A program made the position numbers and the translations under genes. DNA of 64,000 nucleotides. Source: Beijerinckiaceae bacterium. Lineage in GTDB: Bacteria > Pseudomonadota > Alphaproteobacteria > Rhizobiales > Beijerinckiaceae. How positions within the stretch are numbered: position 1 is the first letter of the stretch; every line of letters starts with the position of its first letter. Below the pieces are notes generated by a model that saw only the letters and a program-made list of their open reading frames with translations, ran no database searches and was not told the DNA's origin. Below are positions 1 to 8,882 of this stretch, piece after piece. The DNA lies in the NCBI GenBank assembly GCA_947475995.1, contig CANJNI010000013.1:38390-102389 (forward strand), read 5' to 3'.

Positions 1-463
1 GATTGTCCGCCATGCCGACTGCCGTGATCACGCTGTCGAGCGAGAAGACAATGTCGAGCATGATGATCGACCCGATGGCGCTGCCGAAGCCGAGCGTGGC
101 GCCCGAAACGCCGGACCGTTCCTCATGTCCGCCCTCGATATGCTCGTGGATTTCCGCTGTCCCCTTGTAGAGCAGGAAGAAGCCGCCGCCGATAAGGATA
201 AGGTCGCGCCAGGAAAACTCCTGCCCCAACAAGGTGAAGAGCGGGTTCGTCAGGCTGACGATCCAGGCGATAGAGGCCAGCAGGCCGAGCCGCATCAGCA
301 AGGCGAGGGACAGGCCGATGCGCCGTGCAGTGGCGCGCTGGTGCTCGGGCAAGCGCTCCGTGGTGATGGCGATGAAAATGAGATTGTCGATGCCCAGAAC
401 AATTTCGAGCGCCGTAAGCGTCAGCAAACTGGCCCAGATGTTCGGATCCGTCAGCCAGCTCAA
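1..463 (-). CDS. TerC family integral membrane protein (partial, C-terminus outside window)
   Basis: Reading the minus strand from 463 towards 1 gives about 154 residues of a TerC/YoaE-type membrane protein. The two conserved acidic half-motifs are visible: LGIDNLIFI near residue 22 and LDIVFSLDSV near residue 136, each inside a hydrophobic helix. TerC-family proteins are inner-membrane proteins tied to metal ion export or tellurite resistance; the substrate cannot be told here. The start is taken as TTG at 463, preceded by a GGGAGA ribosome-binding site, and gives the family-typical opening LSWLTDPN. The remainder lies left of the window. The 183 bases up to the next gene show nothing recognisable. 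Confidence 0.85.
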   Translation of the reverse strand, partial: MSWLTDPNIWASLLTLTALEIVLGIDNLIFIAITTERLPEHQRATARRIGLSLALLMRLGLLASIAWIVSLTNPLFTLLGQEFSWRDLILIGGGFFLLYKGTAEIHEHIEGGHEERSGVSGATLGFGSAIGSIIMLDIVFSLDSVITAVGMADN

Positions 464-646
464 TGCAATTCTCCCGTTGAAATCAAAAAGGACGCTGCGT
501 GTCCGCCGAGGGGACGCCGCAGCGCGTCGTGAAGAATGACAGGCATCATCACCGATGATTCGCCGACCGGAAAGCCCCAGCCTGCTGTCGGCATCAATGT
601 TCGCAAATAGACCGGCGCCCCGCGGCTTTCAAGCAGCACGCGCGGT

Positions 647-1435
647 TCAGGTTTCCGCCAGTCTTTCGAGGCGCGGAATATCGAGCAGCCGCACGCCGTC
701 CGGAACGATGACGATCGCCTTCTCGCGTGCAAGCCGGGTCATCAGGCGGCTGACTGTCTCGACCGTAAGGCCGAGGAAATCGCCGATGTCCTGCCGGGTC
801 ATCGGAAGCGGGATCGTGACGGAAGCCCCCGAAACCTTCGCCCATCGCTTGCGAAGACCCATCAGGAAGGAGGCAATCTTTTCTTCCGCCGTGCGCCGAC
901 CCAGAATCACCATCTGGTCCTGCGCGAGCGACAATTCGTGGCTCGCCAGCGAATGCAGACGCCGCAGCAGATGCGGCGTCTTGTCGATCATGTCGGAAAA
1001 GTCCTGACGGCTGAACTGGCAGGCAGTCACGCTTGTTAGCGCATCGGCCGAGAACGCATTTTTCTCCGCCATCGACAGGCCTAGGAAATCACCCGGCAGC
1101 GCAAAGCCCACCACCTGTCGGCGACCGTCGGGCAACAGCTTGTAAAGCCGCACCGAGCCTGAGGTGATGTTGTAGACATTGCCGGCAGGCTCGTCCTGTT
1201 CGAACAGCGTCTGCTTGGCGTTGACGCAAAACGTATGCGCCAGACGGTTCAACGCCGAGAGCTCATCCGGATCAAGCGCCGCACAGACGCTCATTGTCTT
1301 GACGCGGCAATGATCGCAGTCGACGGCGGATTTCGAGTTTGGACAAAGCCCAGGATGCTTCCGGTCGAATGATGAATCAGAAAAGGCGTCCACGGTTCTT
1401 CCCTCGGCCCAAGCTGGGCCGGAACGGTTTCGCAA
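647..1435 (-). CDS. FNR/FnrN-type oxygen-sensing Crp-family transcriptional regulator
   Basis: A 262-residue Crp/Fnr regulator. The N-terminus holds C31, C40, C43 and C51 (C-x2-C-x7-C core), and an internal C139 sits in TACQFS, at the place of E. coli FNR Cys122. These are the ligands expected for an oxygen-labile [4Fe-4S] cluster. A cyclic-nucleotide-binding-type beta roll follows (about 55-160), then a winged helix whose recognition helix reads TVETVSRLMTRL, with the E-x2-SR pattern that reads TTGAT half-sites. It probably switches on microaerobic or anaerobic genes, like FnrN/AadR of rhizobia and Rhodopseudomonas. A near-perfect FNR box lies 37 bases upstream of the start, suggesting autoregulation. 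Exact orthology (FnrN, AadR or FixK1) is not settled. Confidence 0.92.
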   Translation of the reverse strand: MRNRSGPAWAEGRTVDAFSDSSFDRKHPGLCPNSKSAVDCDHCRVKTMSVCAALDPDELSALNRLAHTFCVNAKQTLFEQDEPAGNVYNITSGSVRLYKLLPDGRRQVVGFALPGDFLGLSMAEKNAFSADALTSVTACQFSRQDFSDMIDKTPHLLRRLHSLASHELSLAQDQMVILGRRTAEEKIASFLMGLRKRWAKVSGASVTIPLPMTRQDIGDFLGLTVETVSRLMTRLAREKAIVIVPDGVRLLDIPRLERLAET

Positions 1436-1472
1436 CAGGCTAACATCATGTGACCGCTACTGAAAGCCCCTC

Positions 1473-1486
1473 TTGATCCAAGTCAA
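1473..1486. promoter_or_regulatory. FNR/FixK-type operator (TTGATCCAAGTCAA)
   Basis: TTGATCCAAGTCAA matches the FNR/FixK consensus TTGAT-N4-ATCAA with one mismatch (G for A in the right half). It lies in the divergent gap between the FNR-type regulator on the minus strand and the GNAT-like gene on the plus strand, 33-37 bases from either start codon, so it could act on one or both. Inferred from the motif and position only. Confidence 0.7.
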
Positions 1487-1519
1487 TGTGACAAATGCAT
1501 CGACGACCAAAATTGTAGA

Positions 1520-2002
1520 ATGGATGACAAGCCCACAATTCCCCGCGCGATCTTTCAGGCCGTGCCGCTCAAAGCGGAGACAGCCCGCCGGGCCTATCCG
1601 TTGGTGCGGCTCTTCAATCCCACCATGGAGCTGGCCGACTGGCTCGCCTATGCGCGCTCCTTCGGTCGCAATTCGGCCCGCAACGCCGGGTTGCAGGTGC
1701 TTGAAGACGAGCGTGGCTATGTCCATGCGGTCTTCGCCTACAGCGTTCGCCAGCACCTGCGCCACCGCAAGTCGCTGCGTGTCTATGACGTCGTGATGGC
1801 CCACCTGCCGGGCCGCACGCTGGCGGAGACCATGCTGGACGCCATCGCGGCCATCGCGAAGGACAGCGGCTGCGACAGCGTGATGGTGGAGCTCGACGAC
1901 GCCAGCCCGGCGCGCGAGGCGCTCCGCAATGCAGGATTCGAACAGACCGAGATCGCCTGTTATCTGGCGGATCGATCATTGCAACTGGCCGAAGCCGGCT
2001 AG
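1520..2002 (+). CDS. putative GNAT-fold acetyltransferase-like protein
   Basis: A 160-residue protein weakly resembling the GNAT acetyltransferase fold: a beta-rich centre ([11 protein letters not shown]), a strand and helix around [14 protein letters not shown], and a C-terminal helix-strand ending DSPAREAL-like in [16 protein letters not shown], similar to the end of many GNAT proteins. The usual acetyl-CoA loop (Q/R-x2-G-x-G/A) is not clearly visible, so catalysis is uncertain. It is transcribed away from the FNR-type regulator and shares the FNR box with it, which hints at control by oxygen. An alternative reading is an orphan conserved protein with a degenerate GNAT fold. Confidence 0.6.
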   Translation: MDDKPTIPRAIFQAVPLKAETARRAYPLVRLFNPTMELADWLAYARSFGRNSARNAGLQVLEDERGYVHAVFAYSVRQHLRHRKSLRVYDVVMAHLPGRTLAETMLDAIAAIAKDSGCDSVMVELDDASPAREALRNAGFEQTEIACYLADRSLQLAEAG

Positions 2003-2067
2003 GCCGCTTTCGCCACGCCGCCAATCCATGTAAGGCTCCAGCCGCCTCGCAGCACCGGTGCTCACGA

Positions 2068-2859
2068 ATGACGGCTGACCAGCAAACCCGGTTTCGATTC
2101 GACCGGATCGCCTTCCTGTCTTCCGGCACGCCGGAGGCGGAACAGGCGCTTGGACGGCTGACGACCCTGTACGGGAATGCAGACCCGCCGCAAGCCGATG
2201 TTGTGGTGGCGCTCGGCGGCGACGGCCTGATGCTGCAGACGCTTCACCGCTTCATGGCGGACCGGAAACCCATCTATGGCATGAACCGGGGCTCCGTCGG
2301 CTTCCTGATGAACGAATATCAGGAACAGGGCCTTCGCGAGCGTCTCGCCGATTCGCACGCCTCGCTGGTGCATCCGCTCATCATGCGGGCGACCGACACG
2401 CAGGGGCGCGTTTCCACCGCACGGGCGATCAATGAAGTCTCGCTCCTGCGCCAGTCCTACCAGGCGGCCAAGATGGCGATTTCGGTGGACGGGAAGGAAC
2501 GGCTCGGCGAGCTGGTAGCCGATGGCCTGCTGATCGCCACCCCTGCGGGGTCCACAGCCTATAACCTCTCGGCCAACGGCCCGATCCTGCCGCTCGATGC
2601 ACCCCTGATGGCCCTGACGCCCATTTCGGCCTTCAGGCCCCGGCGCTGGCGCGGCGCGCTCCTGCCCGACAAGGCGAGCGTCTCCATCGACGTGCTGGAA
2701 GCCGCGAAAAGGCCCGTCGCGGCCGTGGCGGATCATTTCGAGATCAAGGACGTCGCCCGCGTGGAAGTCCGCATGGACCACGACACCGGCCTTGTGCTGC
2801 TGCACGACCCCGGCCATTCGCTCGACGAGCGTATCCTGCGCGAGCAGTTCGGCTACTGA
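2068..2859 (+). CDS. nadK: NAD kinase
   Basis: A 263-residue ATP-NAD kinase that phosphorylates NAD to NADP in the cytoplasm. It carries the diagnostic GGDG at residues 50-53, a NE-x-S element (INEVSLL, about 116-122) and the glycine-rich [22 protein letters not shown] segment of the NAD site. Length fits the short proteobacterial and alphaproteobacterial forms (about 255-300). The ATG at 2068 follows the GNAT-like gene by 65 bases, so they may be co-transcribed. Identification is secure from the motifs. Confidence 0.96.
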   Translation: MTADQQTRFRFDRIAFLSSGTPEAEQALGRLTTLYGNADPPQADVVVALGGDGLMLQTLHRFMADRKPIYGMNRGSVGFLMNEYQEQGLRERLADSHASLVHPLIMRATDTQGRVSTARAINEVSLLRQSYQAAKMAISVDGKERLGELVADGLLIATPAGSTAYNLSANGPILPLDAPLMALTPISAFRPRRWRGALLPDKASVSIDVLEAAKRPVAAVADHFEIKDVARVEVRMDHDTGLVLLHDPGHSLDERILREQFGY

Positions 2860-2865
2860 ATCCGC

Positions 2866-3222
2866 TCAGGCGTCGGCGTCCGCCCCCTGTTGGGCGATTT
2901 CCCCGATGCGCCGCCACACCGCCATGTCCTTGACGACGAAGCCGTAGCTTGTGCGCTGGACCAGATCCTTTTCCTCGAGGCGCACCAGCTTGCGGCGCAG
3001 GGTCTCGCGGGGGATGTCGAGGAACTCGGCCAGCGAGACGATATTGGCCGGCTTCACATACATGACGTTGCTCTGGCCCGGATCGTAGTTCAGGCGGCCA
3101 AGGGCGAAGAAGATCAGGATTTCGTCGAACTCGATCCCGTGGCGGCTGCGCAGGCTGTTGAACACGCGAAACAGCCGCGACGCGAAACGCGCCATGCCGG
3201 TCATGTCGGGACGGTCGTTCAT
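2866..3222 (-). CDS. small winged-helix DNA-binding protein
   Basis: A 118-residue protein with a likely winged helix-turn-helix: NIVSLAEFLDIPRETLRRKL (about 60-79) resembles a two-helix DNA-reading unit followed by a wing (DLVQRTSYGFVV). The N-terminal half (FDEILIFFALGRLNYD) may form the dimer interface, as in small MarR- or Crp-wing-like regulators. It converges with nadK, ending six bases beyond it, and diverges from the O-GlcNAc-transferase-like gene at 3300 across a 77-base gap, so that gene is a natural candidate target. No ligand can be named. Confidence 0.72.
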   Translation of the reverse strand: MNDRPDMTGMARFASRLFRVFNSLRSRHGIEFDEILIFFALGRLNYDPGQSNVMYVKPANIVSLAEFLDIPRETLRRKLVRLEEKDLVQRTSYGFVVKDMAVWRRIGEIAQQGADADA

Positions 3223-3299
3223 GTGGATCGAAGTCCTTACCTTTGGATCAGCAAACGGACAGGCTTACATCAAAACGTCTGTTATTGTAGCAGTTTGGC

Positions 3300-5168
3300 A
3301 TGACAGACACTCGCCCGCCAAACCCCGACCTCCTTTTTGCCCTCCACTTGTTCCGGGCTGGCGACCTGGCGAATGCAGCCAGCACATGTTCCCGTGTACT
3401 CGCCCGCAGCCCGAGCGATTTTGATGCACTACATCTGGCGGGAATAATTGAAATCCAGCGCAGCGATTTTTCGGCAGCTGTCAAATTCCTGGAAAAGGCT
3501 ACGCGACGGCGAAAGGATTCGAGTGAGGGGTTCACACATCTCGCCATCGCTTTGACAGAATCCGGGCGGGCGAAAGAGGCGATCACGGCCTATCGAAGGG
3601 CATTGACGATTGATAAGCGGCTTTTTCCCGCTGCCTATAACCTCGCAAAGATCCTGACGAGCACAAACCGGCTCGAAGAAGCCCGCCTGGCCTACCAGCA
3701 GGCAATCGCCATAAATCCTAGCTCTGCAGATGCCTGGAGCAACTTCGGCTCCTTGCTCGAAAGAATGGGACAGCCTCTGGAATCGGAGGAGTGTTGGGCT
3801 AAATGCCTTGAAATTGATCCAAAGTTTCCACTCGCACGAGGCAATCTTCTCCACTACCGCATGCAGAAATGCAATTGGAGCGACTTCCAAGGGCAGCTTG
3901 CGAGCTTTCTATCCGACATCGCAGAAGGCGTTCCGGTCAAGCCATTCTGCGCTTTGGGGCTACCTCTTCCGGCCGCCACTCATTTGAAATGCGCCCGTGA
4001 CTACATTCACTACATCGCACCGGCAAGCGAACGACCTTGCGAGCGGCGCCCCTCCGCAGGCGGACGCATTCGGGTCGGGTACTTGTGCGCAGACTTTCGA
4101 GAACATGCCACCGCATTCCTGATGGCGGGCGTTTTCGAACACCACGACAAATCCAGATTTGAGATATTCGCCTTCTCGACTGGCCCTGCAAAAAGCGACC
4201 CTATGAAAACAAGACTTGCGGGTGCTTTTGATCACCTTTTCGAGGTGGGGGTGCTGGATGACGCCCGGATCGCCGCCCTCGTGAAGGAAAAAAACATTGA
4301 TATTCTTGTTGATCTGAACGGAGCCACGCTGGGTGGCCGCGTAGGAATTCTCGCGCTCAGGCCCTGCTCGATTCAGGTCACCTACCTGGCCTTTCCCGGC
4401 ACAAGTGGCGCGCCCTTTATCGATTACATCATTGCAGATCATGTTACAGCGCCCCTCGGCAGCGAGGGCGAGTTTTCCGAGAAGATCATCCGACTACCGA
4501 ATTGCTACCAATGTAACGATTCATTCGAAGAATTTTCGGTTGAAGAAACATCTCGTGAGAAACACGGACTTCCAAACGGAGCTTTTGTCTATTGCTCGTT
4601 CAATAATAGCTTCAAGATCACGCCGGACATTTTTGATATTTGGATGCGGCTACTCCGGAATGATGACAATAGCGTTCTTTGGTTGTTTGCCGATAATCAG
4701 GTGGCGGTCAAGAACCTGCGCCTTGAGGCAGAAAAACGTGATGTAGGCAGCGGGCGTCTGATCTTTGCCGACAGAATTCCGCGACCGCAGCATCTGGAAC
4801 GACACCGACACGCGGATCTGTTCCTCGACACGATTTACTGCAACGCCCACACCACCGCTAGCGATGCGCTGCGTACTGGTTTGCCGATCGTCACGTGTCG
4901 GAGTGAGTCCTTCGCCGGTCGCGTTTGCGCAAGCATTCTGACATCGGCGGGTCTGCAGGACCTCGTCGCATCCGACCTTGCGGAATACGAAGCGCTGGCG
5001 GCCAAGATTGCGCGAGATCCCGAAAAGCTTTCCGCATTGCGCAAGCGCGTCGCTTCAGGCGTGAGGAATGGACCGCTTTTCGATCCAGCACTTTACACAA
5101 AAAATCTCGAAGATGCGTTCGTCCATATCCTCAAGGATCAATCCCGCATCGCGTTCTCGCCGCAATAA
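3300..5168 (+). CDS. TPR-domain O-GlcNAc transferase (SPINDLY/OGT-like) family protein
   Basis: A 622-residue protein. The first 180 or so residues are tetratricopeptide repeats (for example AITAYRRALTIDKRLFPAAYNLA and ARLAYQQAIAINPSSADAWSNFG). From about residue 256 comes a glycosyltransferase family 41 catalytic region, opening RVGYLCADFREHATAFL, with SFNNSFKITPDIFDIW near 432 and LFLDTIYCNAHTTASDAL near 506. Family members move GlcNAc (OGT) or fucose (SPY) from nucleotide sugars to Ser/Thr of proteins; bacterial members are often cytoplasmic and some glycosylate surface proteins. No target is visible here. Codon use looks less GC-rich than its neighbours, which could mean later acquisition. 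Regulated possibly by the divergent winged-helix protein. Confidence 0.88.
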   Translation: MTDTRPPNPDLLFALHLFRAGDLANAASTCSRVLARSPSDFDALHLAGIIEIQRSDFSAAVKFLEKATRRRKDSSEGFTHLAIALTESGRAKEAITAYRRALTIDKRLFPAAYNLAKILTSTNRLEEARLAYQQAIAINPSSADAWSNFGSLLERMGQPLESEECWAKCLEIDPKFPLARGNLLHYRMQKCNWSDFQGQLASFLSDIAEGVPVKPFCALGLPLPAATHLKCARDYIHYIAPASERPCERRPSAGGRIRVGYLCADFREHATAFLMAGVFEHHDKSRFEIFAFSTGPAKSDPMKTRLAGAFDHLFEVGVLDDARIAALVKEKNIDILVDLNGATLGGRVGILALRPCSIQVTYLAFPGTSGAPFIDYIIADHVTAPLGSEGEFSEKIIRLPNCYQCNDSFEEFSVEETSREKHGLPNGAFVYCSFNNSFKITPDIFDIWMRLLRNDDNSVLWLFADNQVAVKNLRLEAEKRDVGSGRLIFADRIPRPQHLERHRHADLFLDTIYCNAHTTASDALRTGLPIVTCRSESFAGRVCASILTSAGLQDLVASDLAEYEALAAKIARDPEKLSALRKRVASGVRNGPLFDPALYTKNLEDAFVHILKDQSRIAFSPQ

Positions 5169-5197
5169 AAAAGCCCCGGAGCTTTCGCTCCGGGGCT
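5167..5197 (-). terminator. rho-independent terminator (probably bidirectional)
   Basis: An 11-base-pair stem at 5172-5182 and 5187-5197 (AGCCCCGGAGC with loop TTTC) is followed on the minus strand by six T residues (complement of A5167-A5172). It sits right behind the porin stop at 5224 on the minus strand and also directly behind the plus-strand gene ending at 5168, so it probably ends both. Confidence 0.88.
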
Positions 5198-5223
5198 CTG
5201 TTCCATTCGTCTAGGTCAGACGA

Positions 5224-6585
5224 TTAGAAGGTGCGCTCGACGCGGGTCTTGACCGACCAGTTGCTGTTGGTGCGGCCAGAGATGCCGGTGGCAACGTTCT
5301 GGAAACCAACCTTGTTCTGGTAGTAGGCGAGTTCGATGCCGAGATCGAGCTGACGAACCGGGCTCCACACCAGGTTGCCGGCAGCCATCCACAGCGAGCT
5401 GTTGCCCGGCTGAACGCCCGGACCAGCCGCAACGGTCGGCACGAGGAACTGGTTGTAGCCGGCCGTGAAGTTCGAACGAACCGACGGGGTCCAGTAGTGG
5501 GTGAAGATACCCTGAACCGTCCACGCCTTGGTGTTCTTGTAGACGTTGCTGCCAACGTTGTTGGTGAGCACCATGTTGGCGAAGGTGCCCGGGATACCGC
5601 CGAGGATGCGCTTGTTGCCCGAGTTGGAGCAGGTGTTCAGGTCCGAGCAGCCGGTGAGGCCGGCGAGACCATCCGCGTAGGCAGCATAAAGCGACAGCGA
5701 GTCGCCAGCCGCGATCATCGGCAGCAAGAACTGCGCGCCCATGCCGAGCGCCCAGGCGCCGGTGGTGGCAGCGCCGAGGAGCGGAGCGTTGGTGTTGAGC
5801 GGAGCGGTCGATGTGCTGTTCGTGGTGAACGCGCCCATCGCCTGGATGTAACCCCACGACTGGGTGTAGCGCAGAGCGCCAGACACAACGAGAGCAGTGT
5901 CGAAGTCATGGTTGTAGGTAAAGTCCGCCACCTTGGTGCCGAACGAGTAGTCGGTCTTCGAAGCAACCTGGACAGAAGCCGTGAAGCCGCCGCCGAACAC
6001 GGCGGTGTACGACAGGTTCTTGATGCCGGAAGCGAAGCCGGCCGACGGGCCGCTGTGGTACATGACCGACGGCATGGTCGTGAAGATGTCGTCGCCGAGG
6101 CCGAACGAGAAACCCGCGAAGCGGATATAGGCGCGCTCCATGGTGATGCCGGTACCGCTGTTGCCCGACGGTGCGTAAACGCCAGAAGACAAAGAGGCGT
6201 TACGAATGCCGTCAGCATTCGCGCCACGGAGGCGGACGACGGCCTGGGCGGTGCCCCATGCGGTCGAGGTGCGGGCGTCCATGTCGATGCGGCCGCGGAT
6301 TTCCTGGCCGATCTTGTCCTGGTCAACCGCATCCTGCGTAAGCACGCCGGCGGTCGAGCGGAGGTCCTTGCCCGGGGTGTACTGATAGTCGACGCGCACG
6401 AAGCCGCCGAGCTTCAGGCAGGTCTCGCTGCCCGGGATATAATAGAAGCCGTTGCCATAGGCATCGCAAATCTTGACGTACTGAGCCGGAGCCGCCTTCT
6501 TGGACGGCAGATCGGCAGCGTTGGCTCCGGCGATGGCGGCGAAAGCAGCCGCGGTGCCGAGGAGCAAGCTCTTGGTGAGCGTCAT
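5224..6585 (-). CDS. rhizobial-type porin (outer membrane)
   Basis: A 453-residue outer-membrane porin of the alphaproteobacterial Porin_2 type. It starts with a clear signal peptide (lysine, hydrophobic stretch, cleavage after ANA before ADLPSKK), contains a pair of cysteines near the N-terminus (KICDAYG, ETCLKLGG) followed by GGFVRVDYQY, and ends in phenylalanine (RVERTF), the signal for outer-membrane assembly. Alternating aromatic and glycine-rich strands fill the rest. It would form a trimeric diffusion pore. A strong hairpin terminator follows the stop and a long 449-base leader precedes it, as is common for highly expressed porins. Confidence 0.94.
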   Translation of the reverse strand: MTLTKSLLLGTAAAFAAIAGANAADLPSKKAAPAQYVKICDAYGNGFYYIPGSETCLKLGGFVRVDYQYTPGKDLRSTAGVLTQDAVDQDKIGQEIRGRIDMDARTSTAWGTAQAVVRLRGANADGIRNASLSSGVYAPSGNSGTGITMERAYIRFAGFSFGLGDDIFTTMPSVMYHSGPSAGFASGIKNLSYTAVFGGGFTASVQVASKTDYSFGTKVADFTYNHDFDTALVVSGALRYTQSWGYIQAMGAFTTNSTSTAPLNTNAPLLGAATTGAWALGMGAQFLLPMIAAGDSLSLYAAYADGLAGLTGCSDLNTCSNSGNKRILGGIPGTFANMVLTNNVGSNVYKNTKAWTVQGIFTHYWTPSVRSNFTAGYNQFLVPTVAAGPGVQPGNSSLWMAAGNLVWSPVRQLDLGIELAYYQNKVGFQNVATGISGRTNSNWSVKTRVERTF

Positions 6586-7034
6586 TTACAAACCTCCAGT
6601 GTGAAAGACCCTTCGGGAGCAGGCTTCGGTCTCAGCACCGGTTCCGATGACGGCATCCCGTCAGCGCAACCGACCCCGGCCTCGTCCATGTCCCACTACC
6701 CGCCTCGCCTGCCCCTTCCAGGAAACCGACGAAAGACAGTTTGCTCCCGGTGATTCCGTTCGCAGGTTCCACACTAGCTTGTGATGTCGCCCATTTCGGG
6801 TTTTGATGCTCAAAATGAGCGTAAACAATCTTCCCGTCGGGCCTGTTGTCGAAAGGCCACACTTTGGGCGGCCCGTTAAGAATCCATTAAGTATTTGAAA
6901 TTCAGTGTAATTCTGCCATACACAATCCGTCGCCGCAATCGCTCGTTTCAGCGATTCCAGTATCCGGACCTGCATGGTTAAGCCGCTATTTCGGAAAATT
7001 TTCGCCCATTTCGGGCGATCTTACCTGACTTGGA
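6586..7034. other. non-coding porin upstream region
   Basis: Between the porin start (minus strand) and the end of the DUF2336 gene. Short open frames here look unlike real genes (no family resemblance, arginine-rich). The part at about 6870-6930 is clearly AT-richer than its surroundings and is the likeliest place for the porin promoter or a regulatory RNA, but no confident -35/-10 pair or operator was picked out. Confidence 0.5.
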
Positions 7035-7655
7035 TCAGGCGGCTTCGAGGATTTCGGCTTCCAGCGCCGCAAAGTCGATTTCGATCTCGACCCTTGGCCG
7101 GGCCTCGGTCGCCCGGTTGGCTGCTTCGGCCTGCCGGGAGAGCAGACGCGCCTCCTCCCGTGCAGCTTCGGCCTGGAACCGGCGCAGCAGCGCCATGAGC
7201 TGCTGGATTTCTCCAGTCTCCAGATGCGCGCAAGCCGTCAGGACCCGCTCGACCATGGTGCGCGAAAGAATCGCTTCTGCGCCTTCATCCGCCGGAGCCC
7301 CGAGTTCCTCGGCCGCTTCAAGCGCGGCCCGGAAGGCCGGCAGCAGTCCGGCCGGAAGCCTGGCCCGCGCATAGAGAGCCGCGAAACCCGAGTGGCGGAA
7401 CGCCCGGACGTGCCCGGCGACGCGCGCATAGGGCACACCGGACAATTCCGCGAGCGTCGCCTCGAACAGGGCGCGATGGCCGGACAGAAGGGACCGAAGC
7501 ACAAGCCCGGCCGTCAATTGCCCGCACTTGCGCAGATGCCGGGCCAGCGCAACGGGTCCGTGATCGGCGCGCGCGACGGTATCGGCCGAAATCAGAAGGT
7601 CGCCTTTTCGCGCGCCTCGCGGGTCGCACGCTCGGCCCGTTCGCCGCTCATCCAC
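7035..7655 (-). pseudogene. DUF2336 protein, C-terminal fragment (frameshifted gene)
   Basis: This frame encodes the second half of a DUF2336 protein. From the stretch GDLLISADT (about 7570-7600) onward it continues where the upstream frame stops, with the family-like segment LARHLRKCGQLTAGLVLRSL and a C-terminal helix. Its own apparent start (GTG at 7655) lies inside the first fragment, out of frame, and the 16 or so residues before GDLLIS (RRTGRACDPRGAR) do not look like protein, so it is probably not separately translated. DUF2336 proteins are helical, HEAT-repeat-like and of unknown function in alphaproteobacteria; they normally form one chain of about 360-400 residues. Confidence 0.7.
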
Positions 7656-8263
7656 GCGCAGGCGGTGACGAAGGCCGACAGCGCGCTCGCCGTCGCGGTC
7701 ACCAGATCGGCCCGCAGGGTCGGCGGCAGATAAGGCCGCGACAACAGCGACTCGCGGATTTCGCCATCGTCGCCGAACCGGTCGAGAATGCGGCGCATGG
7801 AGAATTCCGGCAGGTCAGCGCCGCCGTTCACCGCCAGCGAGATGCAGGCCTCGCGCGTTCCTACTTCTGCCAGGGCAGCGGCTACGGCGGCGGACAGATT
7901 GGGCCGCAGCGCGATGGCCGACTGGGCGAAAGCGTCGCCGATCGCCGCGCAGTCGATCAGCTCGGCGTCGGACAGGACCGGCGAGCGACCCAGCACGGGA
8001 GCGGACACATCGGACTGGTCGTTCGCCAGCGCCACAATGATATGGTGGGGAGCATCCTCGGCGCTCGCGAAAGCTTCCGAAAGCGCGCGCCGCACGACCG
8101 GGGACGGATCGTCCAGAAGGGTTGTCAGGACGACGTCGGCGTCCCGCCGGTCGTTGTCGAGGAGATCCGCATACAGATAGGCACGCGCCAGAGCGCTCGC
8201 CCCTTCCGCTCGTTCCCTCGCAGATACGCCCTGCGCCCAGGCCAGAAACCGACCGACAATCAT
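7592..8263 (-). pseudogene. DUF2336 protein, N-terminal fragment (frameshifted gene)
   Basis: Starts at ATG 8263, giving MIVGRFLAWAQG followed by ERAEGASALARAYLYADL, the usual opening of DUF2336 proteins; an earlier ATG at 8320 would add 19 non-family residues. It runs through HEAT-like repeats (DDPSPVVRRALSEAFA) to EREAREKATF-like REAREKATF and then hits a TGA at 7592-7594. The homologous chain resumes in the -1 frame. Loss of one A from the AAAA run (7604-7607 on the plus strand TTTT) would account for it: adding the base back joins REAREK to GDLLISADT. Whether this is a true mutation or a sequence error cannot be judged here. Confidence 0.75.
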
Positions 8264-8394
8264 GAACAACCCGTAAACAGACACGGCGGCAAATTGCCGA
8301 ACGCTTACAGGTTTCATCATGTCGGTTTATGGTAAACGGAGCTTTAAGTGCGATGCTCCGCACTTATCCCGTAACGAGAATGCCGGTGGCCCGC

Positions 8395-8880
8395 ATGAAT
8401 GACGCCCATCCGAAACATCCCCGAGGCGGCCTTTATTTCGAGGACTTCACGGTCGGCCTGCATTTCGCGCATCGGCTCACCCGCACGGTGACCCAGATGG
8501 ACAACATGCTGTTCTCCAACATGACCCTCAATCCCCAGCCGCTCCACATCGACGCGCATTATTGTGCGACGGAAACCGAGTGGGGACGGCCATTGATGAA
8601 TTCCTATTTCACCCTCGGGCTGCTCGTCGGCATATCGGTCAACGACACCACCAACGGCACCACCATCGCCAACCTCGGCATGACGGATGTGCGTTTCCCG
8701 AACCCTCTGTTCGAGGGCGACACGGTTCATTGCACGACGGAGGTCGCGTCCGCGCGCGAGTCGAAGTCGCGGCCCGACGCCGGCATTCTGGCCCTGCACC
8801 ACAAGGCTTTTCAACAGGACGGCAAGCTCGTGGCCGAATGCCACAGGCAGGTCCTCGTGCGCAGACGCCCGGCGGCCTGA
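8395..8880 (+). CDS. MaoC family hydratase
   Basis: A hot-dog-fold MaoC hydratase of about 161 residues. The hydratase signature region is visible: MTLNPQPLHIDAHYC with the NP-x-PLH-x-D arrangement of the catalytic Asp/His family, followed by TNGTTIANLGMTDVRFPNPLFEGDT. It would add water to an enoyl-CoA thioester. Three in-frame ATGs are possible (8329, 8380, 8395); 8395 is chosen because homology-like sequence (GLYFEDFTVG) begins just after it. The CoA-ester lyase gene begins two bases after its stop, so the two are an operon. The pair resembles itaconyl-CoA hydratase/citramalyl-CoA lyase (RipB/RipC) or mesaconyl-CoA hydratase/malyl-CoA lyase sets; which one is open. Confidence 0.86.
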   Translation: MNDAHPKHPRGGLYFEDFTVGLHFAHRLTRTVTQMDNMLFSNMTLNPQPLHIDAHYCATETEWGRPLMNSYFTLGLLVGISVNDTTNGTTIANLGMTDVRFPNPLFEGDTVHCTTEVASARESKSRPDAGILALHHKAFQQDGKLVAECHRQVLVRRRPAA

Positions 8881-8882
8881 CC

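Noticed and set aside
5497..6753. Plus-strand frame opposite the porin
   Set aside because: Shadow of the porin gene, which has signal peptide, C-terminal Phe and terminator.
7592..7614. Programmed -1 frameshift in the DUF2336 gene
   Set aside because: The site CGAAAAG is not a good slippery heptamer and no downstream stem was evident; a simple one-base loss explains it better.
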